Shown: positions 10,247 to 22,600, numbered from the stretch's first letter. The stretch: 52,193 bases of DNA from Gryganskiella cystojenkinii (GCA_015852425.1 JAAAIG010000185.1:1-52193); one strand, 5' to 3'. The notes: generated from the sequence alone by a model not told the origin. Program-made: numbers and translations.

Positions 10247-11686
10247 ATGGACAACTCCCTCCATTTCTTTAGTATCAATGAACCCCTGGCAACGGTCCAT
10301 ATAGTAGCAGCGGTACCAACCATCGCCACCGTCGACATGCAGAAGAGGGATCGAGTTGGTGGAAACGCTCTTGCTTTAGAGACCCTGCCGCCCATATATA
10401 CCTCGTCTCCCCCACTTCAAACCCCATCTCCCTCACCCACAACTACAACAAATAGTCTTTCATATACCCTCACCAAACCCTCACCAAAGTCGAAATCGAC
10501 AACGACATCCATGGCACTGACAGCGTCCACACTCTTCTCTGTTCCCGGTACCTCGCCTCTTCCAGATTCTAAGGGAGACACAGCTCTGTTCGGACGACCT
10601 TCTGTCGTCGCAGGATACAACTTGACAACTAGCATTCTCATCAACAGCGCCTTCTGCCTAGCCTTCTTGATCACGCTCTGCGTCGCCACCATCCAACGAG
10701 CCAATTCTAGACGTCAATATCGAAAACAACTACAGTCTAGTGCGATGATTGAATCCGGCAAGCGTGGCGCTGGCGCTCGGTCAGGTGACAGAAAAGGCGA
10801 CAAGAAGGATCCGAGTGGTAACGATAAGAGAGACGACGCCTTTGTGCCAGGCCGTACCGGAGGACAAGAGCCGGAGATGAGCATGAACAACATATCATCC
10901 TCCAAACCACTGCAAAAGAAAGGATCATTGAGTGGAAGGTCTCTTGTTGCGGATATGGGACCAGCCGGTGGAATGGATTACAGCGATCGAGCTCCTGCAC
11001 GAACCTACACTTCCAGTCCGCCCACAAGACAACCTTCTCAGAAGAGTCGCAACGTCCGTTTCGATGATGGTCGTTCCACACCTTCCCCCGCTACCTACAC
11101 CAATGCCTCCAAATTCACTGGGTCTTCTCGAATGCCAGTCAATACAACGATGGCCGCATCTCAAGAACAGGAATCGATGCGAGGAAACGAGTTTAGAAAC
11201 AACAGCGAGCCCCCACGAATCAACAACAAAATCAACAATAACCGAGGTCCATTGGTCGATCCGAGATTAGACTATTTAGAGCTCGACATGGAGGATGCAC
11301 ATGAGCAAGCCGAGTACTCACGTCCGCCTCTCACGTCCTCGTCCTCGTCCTCGATTCAACAACAAGACGCCTATTACTCGGGTGGATTCCTAGATGCCAT
11401 CCAGGGTTATAAGGATTATTTGTCGCCGGCTGTGATACCTTCTGGCGGGCAACCCGACTCTGCCAACACCTTGGCTACGGGCCAATCTGGTTCTTTGGTT
11501 TTGGTGGGGCCACCATTGAGCACCAACAACAGTAACAATAACAACAACTACAACTACAACGCCATGCCGAAGTTATCATACGGTCAATCGGAGGAAGAGT
11601 ATCCAATTCCAATCTTGAGGTCTAAGAGTACAAGACTTCCTCCACAGATGCGTGTTGGTCCAGCTATGGAAACATATTCGAGTTAG
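10247..11686 (+). CDS. Uncharacterised single-pass membrane protein, Ser/Thr-rich
   Basis: One intronless frame of 479 residues; I do not recognise a family. Residues 1-120 are rich in Ser, Thr and Pro with no cleavable signal visible. One hydrophobic segment of about 22 residues (roughly 126-147, beginning LTTSILINSAFCLAF) is followed by a basic stop-transfer run (RRQYRKQ). Some 330 residues of low-complexity, polar sequence follow, with Asn runs and repeated Ser/Pro. Basic residues right after the helix favour a cytosolic C-terminal tail, with the Ser/Thr-rich part outside and perhaps O-glycosylated. That layout resembles fungal wall-stress sensors in outline, but no WSC or MID2 cysteine domain is present. 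The reading frame is long and its codon use resembles its neighbours. Confidence 0.7.
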   Translation: MDNSLHFFSINEPLATVHIVAAVPTIATVDMQKRDRVGGNALALETLPPIYTSSPPLQTPSPSPTTTTNSLSYTLTKPSPKSKSTTTSMALTASTLFSVPGTSPLPDSKGDTALFGRPSVVAGYNLTTSILINSAFCLAFLITLCVATIQRANSRRQYRKQLQSSAMIESGKRGAGARSGDRKGDKKDPSGNDKRDDAFVPGRTGGQEPEMSMNNISSSKPLQKKGSLSGRSLVADMGPAGGMDYSDRAPARTYTSSPPTRQPSQKSRNVRFDDGRSTPSPATYTNASKFTGSSRMPVNTTMAASQEQESMRGNEFRNNSEPPRINNKINNNRGPLVDPRLDYLELDMEDAHEQAEYSRPPLTSSSSSSIQQQDAYYSGGFLDAIQGYKDYLSPAVIPSGGQPDSANTLATGQSGSLVLVGPPLSTNNSNNNNNYNYNAMPKLSYGQSEEEYPIPILRSKSTRLPPQMRVGPAMETYSS

Positions 11687-12627
11687 CATCAATTCTATAA
11701 GAAAACCCCTATGTACAATACAACATCAATATGAACAGAGACAAAACACATCAGAAAACAAATAATTCAAAGAAGGAAAGAAGCTGTAGGGAAGAAGCAG
11801 GAACTGAATTCCGACATCAAAGGGGCTACTTGGGGTTATGGTTGTTCGAAACGAATGACAGAGCTAAGGTAATAATGAGAGAGCTGGCACAGCATCCGCA
11901 CCTATACCACGTTGTTGTTCTCAAGTGTAGATAGAACAAAGCGAGGCGACCAGCAGTAAGAAACCACTGTGTGCTGTAGTTTATCAGACTTCGCATTTTT
12001 GCGGAAAAGAACAAGCCAAAGTAACTGCCTTTGCTTTGTCTCAGTGTCGTGGTGCATAGTTGCCACCAATTTTGCATGACTCAATTGCATCCCGAAACGA
12101 CAGTCACACATTTTTTTCTTATCGTTTTCCGCGGTAGCTGTGGCATGTGCGTCTATTCTTTCTCGACAAATTAGACTCGTTGACACATTGACGCTTCCTA
12201 TCACAGAGTCAAAAAGTTTATTCCTTCAAAGAGGAGTGGTGTGCCGATCTGTTGTCTTATGCCATTCGTCGAACCCTTTTCTTTGTCGTGCCTCGGATGT
12301 TTGCTTGTTTTTGTTTTTACTTCTTCTTCAGCCTTTTCCTTCTCTCACCTCTTCTCGTTATACCTCTCTTCCGCAACTTAGCTGCGTCGTTTCTTCTTCA
12401 TTTCCTGACAACACACATACGCACTTACTCACACACTTGTTGATACCTCCTCTTCTCTTCTCCTCTCTGACCTTCTCTTCTCTCTCGATCAACATACACT
12501 CAGTCCTTTGTATCCTTTACTCGCCGATCTGATCACAGACTCTTTGCCCTTCCTCTCCACTACGACTTGACAATCTAGCAATCAACAACAACACACACGC
12601 AAAGCCCAACACACTCATAACAGCACG
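11687..12627. other. Intergenic, leader of the mitochondrial carrier gene
   Basis: No gene seen. The right half (about 12290-12540) is strongly pyrimidine-rich, consistent with a 5' leader or promoter of the carrier gene. The short frames in it are low-complexity Leu/Ser/Phe translations of that tract. Confidence 0.5.
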
Positions 12628-14061
12628 ATGCAGCAACAACAGCATAATTTCAAATATACCCCTGCCCACGCTCACGTACATGCCTCTGTAGTAGCAGTCC
12701 GGAAACCGGCCTATACTCAATCACAAAAGTTTAAGAGTAAGTCTCGAATCAGTCTCTTTCTTTTGGATACCCCTGAGCATCGGATTATTCTGCAGAGCAC
12801 TAGACGACTAAAACCAAAGGCTATTTTTTTTTGTTGTTGTATCAGATCACTTTCAATCTGGCGCTGTATCTCTCTCGCTCTCTTATGCTGTAATGCACCC
12901 CCTCGATACCTTGAAGACGAGGATGCAGGTGCCCGGAGGGAGAGGAATCGCCTGGTCAGCCGTCTTTACACGTGAGACCGTTCGTCTGCTTGGAAAAGGA
13001 TTCTTGGTCAGCTCTATCGGTGCTGGTCTCCAGGTAAGCTCAAGTTTGATGACATGCGTTGGCCAGATTTGAGCAAAGTTGCTCGTTTCAGCACACCCTT
13101 GCCAATTTTTTGTTTGTCAACCGAAAACACTGACAGAATTTTATTCTCTATTTTTCTGTTTTGTTCACTGTAGGGTGGCGCACGATTCTCATTCTACGAG
13201 CTCACAAAGTCTTATCTCTTGCCACCAACATCGCGTTTTCAGACAGGAAATACGCCACCTCAGCATCCTTGGTGGCTCCCGACCCTCTCACCAATCCCGG
13301 CCACAGCCATTTCGGCCATTATTGGAGACCTCGCCTCTTCAGTAATCAAAGTGCCCAGAGAAGTAGTAACGTCGAGACTCCAAACCGGTTACTACAATAG
13401 TGCTGTAATCAACTCAAAAACAGGAGTAGTTGCTGCAAATCAGAGCGTCAACGCAGGGTATGTCTTTAGGGCAGTCCTGAGGGAAGAAGGTGTCCGAGGT
13501 CTGTTCCGCGGATTCTGGAGCACAACGGCTCGTGACTGTCCATTCATGGTGATTCTCTTCACAACCTATGAAAATTTCAAAGCTTACCACACGCGGAACT
13601 TGAGAATTCAGATCACTTCCGATCCCAGCTATATCGCAAGTTCACCCGTCGAGGTCAAGATCCCAGCCATGACCTCGACTTTGTTCGGAGGCATCTCTGG
13701 ATTCTTGGCTGGCTACTTTACAACCCCAATGGATGTGATCCGAACAAGGATCATGACGTTCAAAAAGACTGCTATGGTTCCGGGTACTCTAGCTCACTTG
13801 ACCTCAGCCCAGGATATTTCCATGACCGGCATCAGCAGGGATATGTACCGCCAAGCGCTTTCGCAGGTCACGGGCGATCAGGGTGTAGTTCGATCTGTCA
13901 GGGTAGGCACTAGCGTGTACAAGACCTTCTTTGTCGGTGCCATTCCCAGGAGTCTTTGGTGGTTCTGTGTATGCTCCATCTTCTTTTCAACATACGAAAT
14001 CATGAAACAGAACCTCATGCCCCTCGATTACGAACCCATCAACAACAGGCAAACAGCATAG
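12628..14061 (+). CDS. Mitochondrial carrier family (SLC25) protein
   Basis: Exons 12628-12736, 12846-13033 and 13174-14061 give 394 residues. SLC25 carriers exchange metabolites across the inner mitochondrial membrane using three repeats, each with a PxD/ExxK/R motif. All three are visible: PLDTLKTR (55-62), VPREVVTSR (159-167, Pro kept, acidic residue Glu) and PMDVIRTR (284-291). The aromatic/acidic segments FYELTK, YENFKAY and YEIMKQN close each repeat. The second repeat (IIGDLASSVIKVPREV) resembles the SAM carrier and Mme1/YMR166C branch of the family, but contact-point residues cannot be assigned with certainty, so the substrate is left open. An insertion of about 50 residues sits inside the third repeat. 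The gene converges with the sulfate permease. Confidence 0.87.
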
Positions 14062-14307
14062 ACTTTATTAATACAGTAATGTTCATTATTTATTAATATT
14101 AATTAAAATACAGTAGCGATGTAACAATCGTTCACATACGGCTGTCCACAAAGGCCATCGGATATGCACAGAAAATTACAATTTGATTATTGATGGCTTT
14201 TTATCGTTTGATTGCGCGTGCGGGGTATATTGCGGGCAAATATTGTGTGTAGAACGCACGCATGCCTAAGTTATAGACTGCAAGATTATTTACTGCTACA
14301 TATTATA

Positions 14308-16966
14308 TTAAATATAGTGGATCTCGGTCTTGTCCTTGTGAATCGACCGGTCTGAAGAAGAATTCGAGGTCTGGTGCAAGAGTGCAGCACCACCAATCTC
14401 GAGATCACGCACCTGATCCACTCCCTGTGCACCCTCATCTTGATGGGCGACATTGTGGGAGTCCTTCTCGAAATGGTCGGCGCGGATCAAAATCGAGTCG
14501 ATCGCATCCCTAACCGTGAGATGGACCAGTCCTTCTTCCTTCAAGAATGGGCTGGAGCCCACCCCGTTCACGGAAATAGCAGCGGATCCAATGTCACCGG
14601 GGACGGGCTTTGTCTTTTTGTCGGTCCCGACGATCGAATCAACGTTTTGATGATCCTGCGCCTCCGCATCTTCGAGGACCTCAACCTTTTGGAGTGCAAT
14701 AGGTCCAAGAGGTCGCGTGATACCTGAGAGCTCCAATATCCGGAGAACATTGGCCTGTATACCGACAAAATGAAGCTCAAAAAACGTCGAGTCGGGATAA
14801 TCAGCAGCGCCAGCATAATCCTTCAAAATCTGCCGTAAGTCAAATAGACCCTGGAGACCGGTAGAGTCAATGTTGTTTACTGCCGAAAAATCAAGGACCA
14901 CGGCTCTCAACTTTGGTAAGTCATCTTCGGTGATGTTGGAGTCGGGTCCATGGGCGATCTTGCGCAGCTTTCGGACATGAACTTCAAGATTATCCGACCA
15001 CAATCGCTCGCTGACAGTCTTGACCCTGCCTCCGAATCTGGTGTACTTGTAAACCTCCTCGGTTACCCAGGTCTTGAACGTTTCGGTGTTAGGGAACGTG
15101 GTTGCTTCCTCGATTCTAAAGACCAAAATTCCATGGGGTGCTGGGACTGTATCAAAGGTAGCATCAACCGAGGCATCCACATAAACATCCGGACGGTTCT
15201 TCAACTGACGGAGAACGTGAAAGTTGGGGCGGGCAACCCTGAAAAGGAGGACGAGAAGGGAAAAGCCAACACCGGAAGCAATACCGGCCTCAACAGAGAC
15301 AAAGATAGTGACCCAAAGAGCGACCTGGGACGAGAGAAAGTCCCAGAGGTTGACTTTAAAGAATTGGTAAAAGACCTGAGGCGGTGAGACCAATGTCGAC
15401 ACAGCCACCATAATGACCGCAGAAAGACCAGCATCGGGAATGTAAAAGAACCTGTCAGAGCAAAAAGGATAAAATAGAGCTTGTTAGCAAATTTGTGGAG
15501 ATCCGAGTGCAACGTGACTGGACGAAGTAGACCCATTCGACGAAATGTGACCCAAGCGCTGCGTTTTGCATATGGCAATTGTTTGTGTTACAAACAAAGA
15601 CGCTTTCTTTCACACTACACACACTAATGTGGGCGAACCACAAAAGAAAGTGCACTTACAAAGGTGTCAAGAAGAAAATGGCCAGAAGCACCAATGCGCC
15701 TGTGACCAAACCTGCGAGTGGAGTCTTGACTCCGCACTGAAACTTGACAGCCGAACGTGAGAATGAACCAGTGACGGCATAAGCGCCAAAGAACGAAGCA
15801 GTGACATTTGCAAGACCGAGGGTCAACAGCTCTTGATTAGAATCGATTTGATATCTGTTTCTTCTTGCAAAGGCCTTGCCGATCGCAATGTGTTCCAAGA
15901 TTGTGGCTAGAGTGATGGCAGCGAGCTTGGGAGCAATGTCCGAGAGCAAGTCCGAGCTGATGCTGGGGACATTGGGCGAAGGCAAACCCTTGGGAACAGT
16001 CTTGAGAATCGAGATCCTGGGAATGATCACACCGGTCTTGGGGTCATGAGGAGCGTCCTTGTTGACAGCGTAGGAGATGGCCGTGGCCAGAACAGTGACA
16101 ATGAAGAAACGCGAGATCTTGATCATCTGGATCGAAAATCGTCCTCGACCCCAGCGATCCACAGAAAGGCCCACAGCGACCAGGATGAACATTGAGACCA
16201 GTCCAAAGACAAGATCCAGCCACGATAGGGTCTTAATCGCTTGAAACATGGTAATAATGATGGTATAGACAGGTGCACGGTTGTTGATGTTGGGTACACC
16301 CAACCACTTTGGTATCTGTTGAATGATAATCGTTGCTGCAGCACCAGTTGTGTATCCGACCAGTACAGTGGTAGGGAAAAAATCAAGGATGATTCCGAGG
16401 CGCAAGACTCCCATAATCAGAGTCAACAAACCGACGACAAGGCAGGAGATAGCAGCAACTTCGGGAGGAGTCAAAACAGTGGCGAGCTGCGCAACTAACT
16501 CGCCGGTGATCAAAGAGATGACGGCTGTGGGGCCGATTGTCAAATCCTTGGACGTTCCCATGAAGCAATAAAAGAGTGCACCAATATAAGCAGAATAAAG
16601 ACCATGTTGGACAGGAAGTCCGGCAACCTTGGCGTATGACATGCCTTGGGGCACGACAATAAGTCCGACTGTAACTCCCGCAACGATGTCCTTCAATGCC
16701 CAGGCTCGATTGTACTTTGGGAGCCTGTAGGTGTGGGATTCATGAAACAAAGTGTGACGAGGGGGCTCAGTCGTTGTGTACAGTGCCAGTGCAACCAATA
16801 AGTCTGCCGCATTGGGTGAAATAAAGAGGGATAAGAGGTGACATTTGCGTCTTTACCATTTGACAATAGGGAAGCGCTCTTGGATGTAACGAGGAGTGTT
16901 GGATGGGAAGGCCTTGAACCAACCGACCAGGCTGCGGCCAAACTCTCTCAGCTCTTGATCAGCCAT
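14308..16966 (-). CDS. SulP (SLC26) family sulfate permease with STAS domain
   Basis: Exons 16966-16857, 16724-15660 and 15451-14308 on the minus strand give 772 residues. SulP proteins move sulfate across the plasma membrane, usually with protons in fungi. The N-terminal segment ends IVKW, joined to LPKYNRAWALKDIVAGVTVG, the classic entry to the first helix. VVPQGMSYAKVAGLP is the SulP signature, and about a dozen hydrophobic helices run to near residue 480. A STAS domain follows, with the characteristic VLDFSAVNNIDSTG around residue 600. The last 130 residues are polar and acidic, His-rich in part, and probably disordered. Splicing at 16724 rather than reading through removes a segment unlike any SulP and restores a tryptophan at the junction. 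Sulfate is the most likely substrate, but other SLC26 anions cannot be excluded. Confidence 0.9.
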
Positions 16967-18850
16967 GACGATATATATGTATCACGAGTTGGAATGTTAT
17001 AGGGAGACGATGGGTGAAGTGGAGAGAGGGAGCAAACAAGAATATATATGTGTATGTTTTTTTCGTTGACTAGATGCGAGGATGTGACAAGCGCGGTCAA
17101 GTGGTGATGCCGTTCAGTGTGGGAGGGAGACAGAGAGAAATTGCTGAAAGCGAGCGAGAGTGAGGGAGAACGATGTCTGAAGAAAAAGAAGAAAAAAAGA
17201 AAAAGGGGATGATTTAAGATCGATGTCCGCTTTTAAAGACGGTTAAAACGGGGGAAGAAAGTGTTGGTGATGATAAAAAAAAGGAGACGAAGCACACGAA
17301 CCGACGAAAGGCAGCAACAAAGATAGAGATTGGACAAACAGAGAAAGACAGAGATTGGACAAACAGAGAAAAACAGCGATGATGTCGTTGAGCTTCCTCG
17401 TTTTGTTTCTGGATCAGGCAAGAGATGTGCACCCGCACTTTCTCTGTGTTCTGTGTGCGACTTCATCTTTGGTCAACGATCGATTGATATCGCACCATTG
17501 CTCAGCCAATTGTGTCTTTTTTGTTTGTCAGCTCTCCAACCTTTTTCCATTGTTCCGTCCCCTTTTGTTCGTTCGACTCCCCTTTTCGGGATCCTTTGTG
17601 TCCCCTGACTGAAGTCGTGTCCAGAAGATACCCTTTTTCGTTGTTTGTGTTTCTTTTTGCATCGATCCAGCTTTCTCGAGCCTTTGGAATCTGCTCGGGC
17701 CATAATGGGTCCAGAACAAGAGAACTCAAAGGATCGCTGGTAACTTTGTCGGTTGACATCCCATCCTCATTTTGATCTCGATCTCGTCACTTTTCTCACT
17801 TGCACCATTTCTCACTAGCTCTTTCTCTAGGTGCTGTATTCTTTTCTCTTTTCTAGCCTACGAAAATTGATCCCTTGTTCCTTTTTCGTACCCATCTCAG
17901 AGACTACATCATCACATCCTGTTCAAGGATACACAAGCTACCTTACAGCTGTGACACTGTCAAGGGCCGTAAAACGTTGAGGGTCATTGGCGTAGCAGTG
18001 CTTTTTCAGATAATATTTTTTGTTTTTTTGTCCGTGTGACTGTGATCTATGGCGACATTTGCACACATTTTTGGCAATTCATGCTCAAAAGTCTGTCCTG
18101 TTTACAAGGCGATAAAGACGCGAGTATGAAAGGAGTGACGGTAGGTCGAATGCATGGTCCGTGTTCTGACAACATAAAATAGTGTCAATTCTTTCTTTAA
18201 CCGTTAGTTGTTCTAGACCAATTATGCTGTAACGAGATGAACAATTTGGATGGAAATAAGGACGATTTTTTTTTAGCTCCTGCAAGATGAACATTTTAAG
18301 CTCGTCCTGGGGATCCGCCATAGATCGCGTCATTCGTTGACATCTCACGGACGCATCTCCTATTAGGACAATAGGACAAGTGTTGCTTTGTTGTGCATGC
18401 CATCCCCTTTTTTTTTCTTTTTTTTTTTATTGAAAAAAGATTAATATCAAGAGAAACGGCAGAACGTCGCGTTCTACTCCACAGACAACACATAATAAAA
18501 TGTGGCGGGGATACGTCTTTAAGGGTGAACGGGGACCTTTTAAAGCAATTTCCATGGGAGGTTCGTCAAATTGCCTGTTACAGCCTCATGCAGCCATTCT
18601 CTGATGAGGTACTATAACCCCTCAATTAATTGCAGCCATTGTGAGTGCGGACTGTGCGAGGTTGGTAAACCATAGTATGATACAAATAACAAAAACTACA
18701 AGAGCTCAAGGGCGAGACAGGCATCAAAGCAGAGAATAATGCAAAAGCTCAGAAATAAAATAAGAACAACAAGCAAGACCGTCAAGAGGGGACCGATCCT
18801 GCTCTTTTTGGACTTGACGGCGGTAGTAGTTTTTGGAGACACAACCGGAC
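16967..18850. other. Long intergenic region upstream of the sulfate permease
   Basis: No convincing gene. It holds the permease promoter, a 25-bp tandem duplication at 17325-17374 and pyrimidine-rich stretches. Short frames at 18085-18348 (minus) and 18393-18617 (plus) show no recognisable domain. A minus-strand frame at 18696-18857 lacks a start codon but encodes a basic stretch followed by a strongly hydrophobic segment; it may belong to the doubtful gene next to it. Confidence 0.5.
17325..17374. repeat. 25-bp tandem duplication
   Basis: Two adjacent 25-bp units (17325-17349 and 17350-17374) differ at one base near their ends. They lie about 360-410 nt upstream of the sulfate permease start codon. 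Confidence 0.85.
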
Positions 18851-19172
18851 TTAAATGTCAACCGTGGCCAAGATTTCAGCAGGGTCCAAGAGCCCATCTT
18901 CATAGACATGGTTGCAATACCCCCAGATATGGTGGTGAGCTGTGGTCAGCAACGCGATCGCAGCGATGTTACTTGTCGGCAGGATCTGCTCATGCTCACC
19001 ATATAAAAAGAGCTCGGTGATTAATCCATGTCGCCGGTGGCCAGTAATGACCGCCAGAACTTGAAACTCCTGGGGCAAGCGAAGTCACTTACGTGATGAT
19101 GTGGTGTGGTACGGTGGAGGATGGCCAACCCCTCCATCAGCTCTAGAAGTTTGAAGGCAGCCAGCCATGGCC
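18851..19172 (-). CDS. Doubtful uncharacterised gene (two candidate exons)
   Basis: Candidate minus-strand exons are 19172-19093 and 19069-18851, joined across a 23-nt gap that starts GTAAGT and ends AG. That gap is too short for a normal intron, which is a serious weakness. The translation (KLLELMEGLAILHR, then EFQVLAVITGHRRHG and AHHHIWGYCNHVYEDG) looks protein-like, with regular hydrophobic spacing and no low complexity, but I recognise no family. A stop lies in frame before the first candidate exon, so an upstream exon would be needed; I found no good donor for one. A GTGAGC...ACAG segment (60 nt) inside the second exon could be another intron. It may be the remains of a gene. It sits upstream of transketolase and points away from it. 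Confidence 0.25.
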
Positions 19173-19517
19173 CTGAAGTTAAAGCCCATCCCTGGTCGAA
19201 ACAAGTTCCCGTTCGCTCATGGAGTCAAAGTGCTGTGCAACAGAGGCAACAGAGGTGTGGTGGTTTTGGGAGATGCACGAGCAACCGAGAGATAAATTTG
19301 GAGGAGGAGCATAGACGAGGAACGTTGTCTACTTTTCACAATTCAACTTTGCCTCTACTTCGTCTCTGTCGCGTCGTTTTGGAAACTGTTCCCACCGAGC
19401 GGAGAGCTTCCTTGAGAGCGAGACAACGATGCCTAATCAAGAGAGATGGGAGTCCCGCTCCCGCACAAGCGAACACAAGCTCAAACATGCAATGATAACC
19501 CTGCAATTGATATATGT

Positions 19518-19523
19518 CACGTG
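19518..19523. promoter_or_regulatory. CACGTG E-box upstream of transketolase
   Basis: Palindromic bHLH core about 122 nt before the transketolase start codon. Cbf1/Pho4-type factors bind this core in other fungi; occupancy here is inference. Confidence 0.45.
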
Positions 19524-19540
19524 GAAACACATATGAAAGG

Positions 19541-19546
19541 CACGTG
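19541..19546. promoter_or_regulatory. Second CACGTG E-box upstream of transketolase
   Basis: Second core, 23 bp from the first, about 99 nt before the start codon and followed by ATTT. Confidence 0.45.
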
Positions 19547-19644
19547 ATTTCTAGACCAAGCCACAATAAATATGGGACAAAAGAACGGCCAAAAGTTGTT
19601 CTTCAACTTTCTTCAGTTACCCATTCCGCTCGCCACCATTCGCA

Positions 19645-22600
19645 ATGACCTTCACTAACGAGGATACCCATGCCATCAACACCATCCGTGTGCTCGCTGC
19701 CGACACCGTCTTCAAGAGCAACTCGGGACACCCTGGTATTGTTTTTCTTTCTTTCATATTCGCAATTTTTGCCCCTTTTCCATTTTGATAAGTATAACAC
19801 GCGCTTTGGTCTCCTGCGCATACTGACAATCTACTTCTCTCTGCTCTGTCCTTGTCAAAATCATCTTCTTCGATCCAGGTGCTCCCATGGGTTGCGCGCC
19901 CATGGCTCATTTGTTGTTCTCCCACTTCATGAACTACAACCCTAAAAACCCCAAGTGGGTATGTACACAACTTCGTCTCTCTCTTCTCTTCATTGTGATC
20001 CACAGGGCTATATCAATTTGTTCTCCCATACGGATCTGACTGTCTGTTTTTGATCGCATGGTATGACTGACCTTTCTCCTTCAACTTCCTCGATGTTTCT
20101 TTCCTGTCTTCGTCTGGACCCTTTTTGTCAGGCCAACCGCGACCGCTTTGTCCTCTCCAACGGCCATGCGTGTGCTCTCCAATATATCCTCCTCCACTTG
20201 ATGGGCTACCCCACAACCATGGATGACTTGAAGTCCTTCCGTCAGTTGCACAGCAAGTAAGTATCTCTCTGTTATCTCGACAGCAAACATGTACATTGTC
20301 TCCAGGAAAACGAGAAAATGATCAAAAAGTGCTGGGGTACTTTTCTGTGAAATCCCAAAGATTGATCTGCCCCTGTTTCGATGCGTCACCAAGACTCTCC
20401 CAGCGAATCAAATTCAGCAGTCCGCCCCACTCCCACTTTTCCCCATTTTTCTGTTTACCCCTCTTGTATCACCCACCCATCAAGTTACATTCTACAATCC
20501 AAACCCCGGTCGCTGCGTTGTATTTTTTTCTCCACATTCGTTATCTTTCTATAACCCTGACTGGAGACAGACTTGATGATCCCACCAAAAAAAAGGGGGA
20601 TATGATAAGTACTCGTGTTGCAACGGTTAACCGTTCCAAAAAAAATTCAACACTACCAAATAACCACAAACACAAGAACAAACACAAACACAAACACAAA
20701 CACAAACACAAACACAATCTAACGCAGATCCATCCTTTTTCTGATGCTTGCAGGACCCCTGGTCACCCTGAGTCCCACATGACCACCGGTATCGAGGTCA
20801 CCACTGTAAGTAGACAAGCATACTGCTTCCAACCTTTGTCTTTGATTCGGCGCTGTTGTTAATAGAAGATGCCTCTCATCTATTGTCGCCACCTTTAGGG
20901 CCCTCTCGGTCAAGGTTTCGCCAACGCTGTTGGTTTGGCCATTGGTGAGGCCCACATGGCTGCCACTTTCAACAAGCCTGGATTCGAACTCTTCAACAAC
21001 TACACCTTCATGATCACTGGAGATGGATGCTTGCAGGAGGGTGTTGCCAGTGAGGCTGCTTCTCTTGCTGGGTAAGTTTAATAACCCCTTTTCTCGTTCT
21101 TTTATGATCAATCTCAGATATCCCCACACTTTACAATGCGTTGGATAAAACATGAGAGCAGGACACAAAAGATAACAAAACCCAAAAGGAAAAGAGCGGG
21201 GAGAGGAAAGTAAACTGGACACAGAAGAAAAAAGACCGAGTTTCTTCAAAGCGCCGACTCACCGACCAATTGACCTCTTATCGTCTCTAGTCATTTGCAG
21301 TTGGGCAAGCTCATCGCCCTCTACGACGACAACCATATCTCCATCGATGGTGATACCGAGGTCTCCTTCACCGAGGATGTCGTTAAGCGCTTCGAGTCCT
21401 ACGGATGGCACGTCCTGGTCGTCAAGGATGGTAACAGCGATCTCGAGAGCATCGCCCACGCCATTGAGGAGGCTAAGAAGGTCACCGACAAGCCCACTTT
21501 GATCAAGGTCTTCACCACCATTGGTTTCGGTTCCTTGATGCAGGGTACTGAGAAGGTTCACGGTTCCCCCTTGAAGGCCGATGACATCGCCCAGTTGAAG
21601 AAGAACATGGGTTTCAATCCCGAGGAGTCCTTTGTCGTCCCCCAGTCGACCTATGACCTTTATCACGCTAAGGCCGCCAAGGGCGCTGCCATTAACCAGG
21701 AGTGGGATGCTCTCGTTGAGAAGTACACTACCCAATACCCAGAGCTGGCATCTGAGCTCAAGCGTCGTATGAACAACGAGTTGCCCGAGGACTGGGCCAA
21801 GGCTCTTCCCCGCTTCACCCCAGCTGACAAGGCTACTGCTACTCGCAAGCTCTCCGAGTCTGTCTTGAACAAGGTCGCTGATATTCTTCCTGAGTTGATG
21901 ATCGGATCTGCTGATTTGACCGGCTCCAACCTGACCCGCTGGAAGACCGCTGTTGACTTCCAGCCCGAGAACTCCGGTATTGGCAACTATGCCGGTCGTT
22001 ACTTGCGTTATGGTGTCCGTGAGCACGGAATGTCTGCCATCATGAACGGTTTGGATGCTTATGGCGGCATCATCCCCGCCGGCGCCACTTTCCTTAACTT
22101 TATCTCTTACGCCTCCGGAGCTGTTCGTCTTTCTGCCCTTTCTGGACACCGCGTCATTTACATCATGACCCATGACTCTATCGGTTTGGGTGAGGATGGT
22201 CCCACTCACCAGCCTATTGAGACCATGGCCATGATCCGCGCCACCCCTACTTTGGTGGATCTCCGCCCCGCTGACGGTAACGAGACGTCGGGAGCTTACT
22301 TGTTCGCTATCGAGGCCAAGCACCGCCCCTCGGTCTTGGCCCTTACCCGCCAGGACTTGCCCCAGTTGGAGGGTTCCTCGGTCGAGAAGACATTGCACGG
22401 AGGATATGTCCTCCAGGAGTACGAGAACGCTGATGTTACTTTGATCGGTACTGGTTCTGAGGTCTCCCTCTGCGTCGATGCTGCCAAGTTGCTCAAGGAG
22501 CAGCACAACTTGACCGCTCGTATTGTTTCCATGCCTTCGACCACTCTCTTTGACGAGCAATCGCACGAGTACCGCGCCACTGTCCTCAAGGACGGTATTC

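Noticed and set aside
16741..16800. Read-through extension of the sulfate permease second exon
   Set aside because: No AG acceptor gives the right phase there, while splicing at 16724 restores the conserved W-L-P-K-Y junction.
21259..22566. 435-codon open frame antisense to transketolase
   Set aside because: Its sequence is a shadow of the strong third-position C/G bias of transketolase: Gly/Leu/Val/Asp-rich, no domain, no splice logic. The sense frame is certain.
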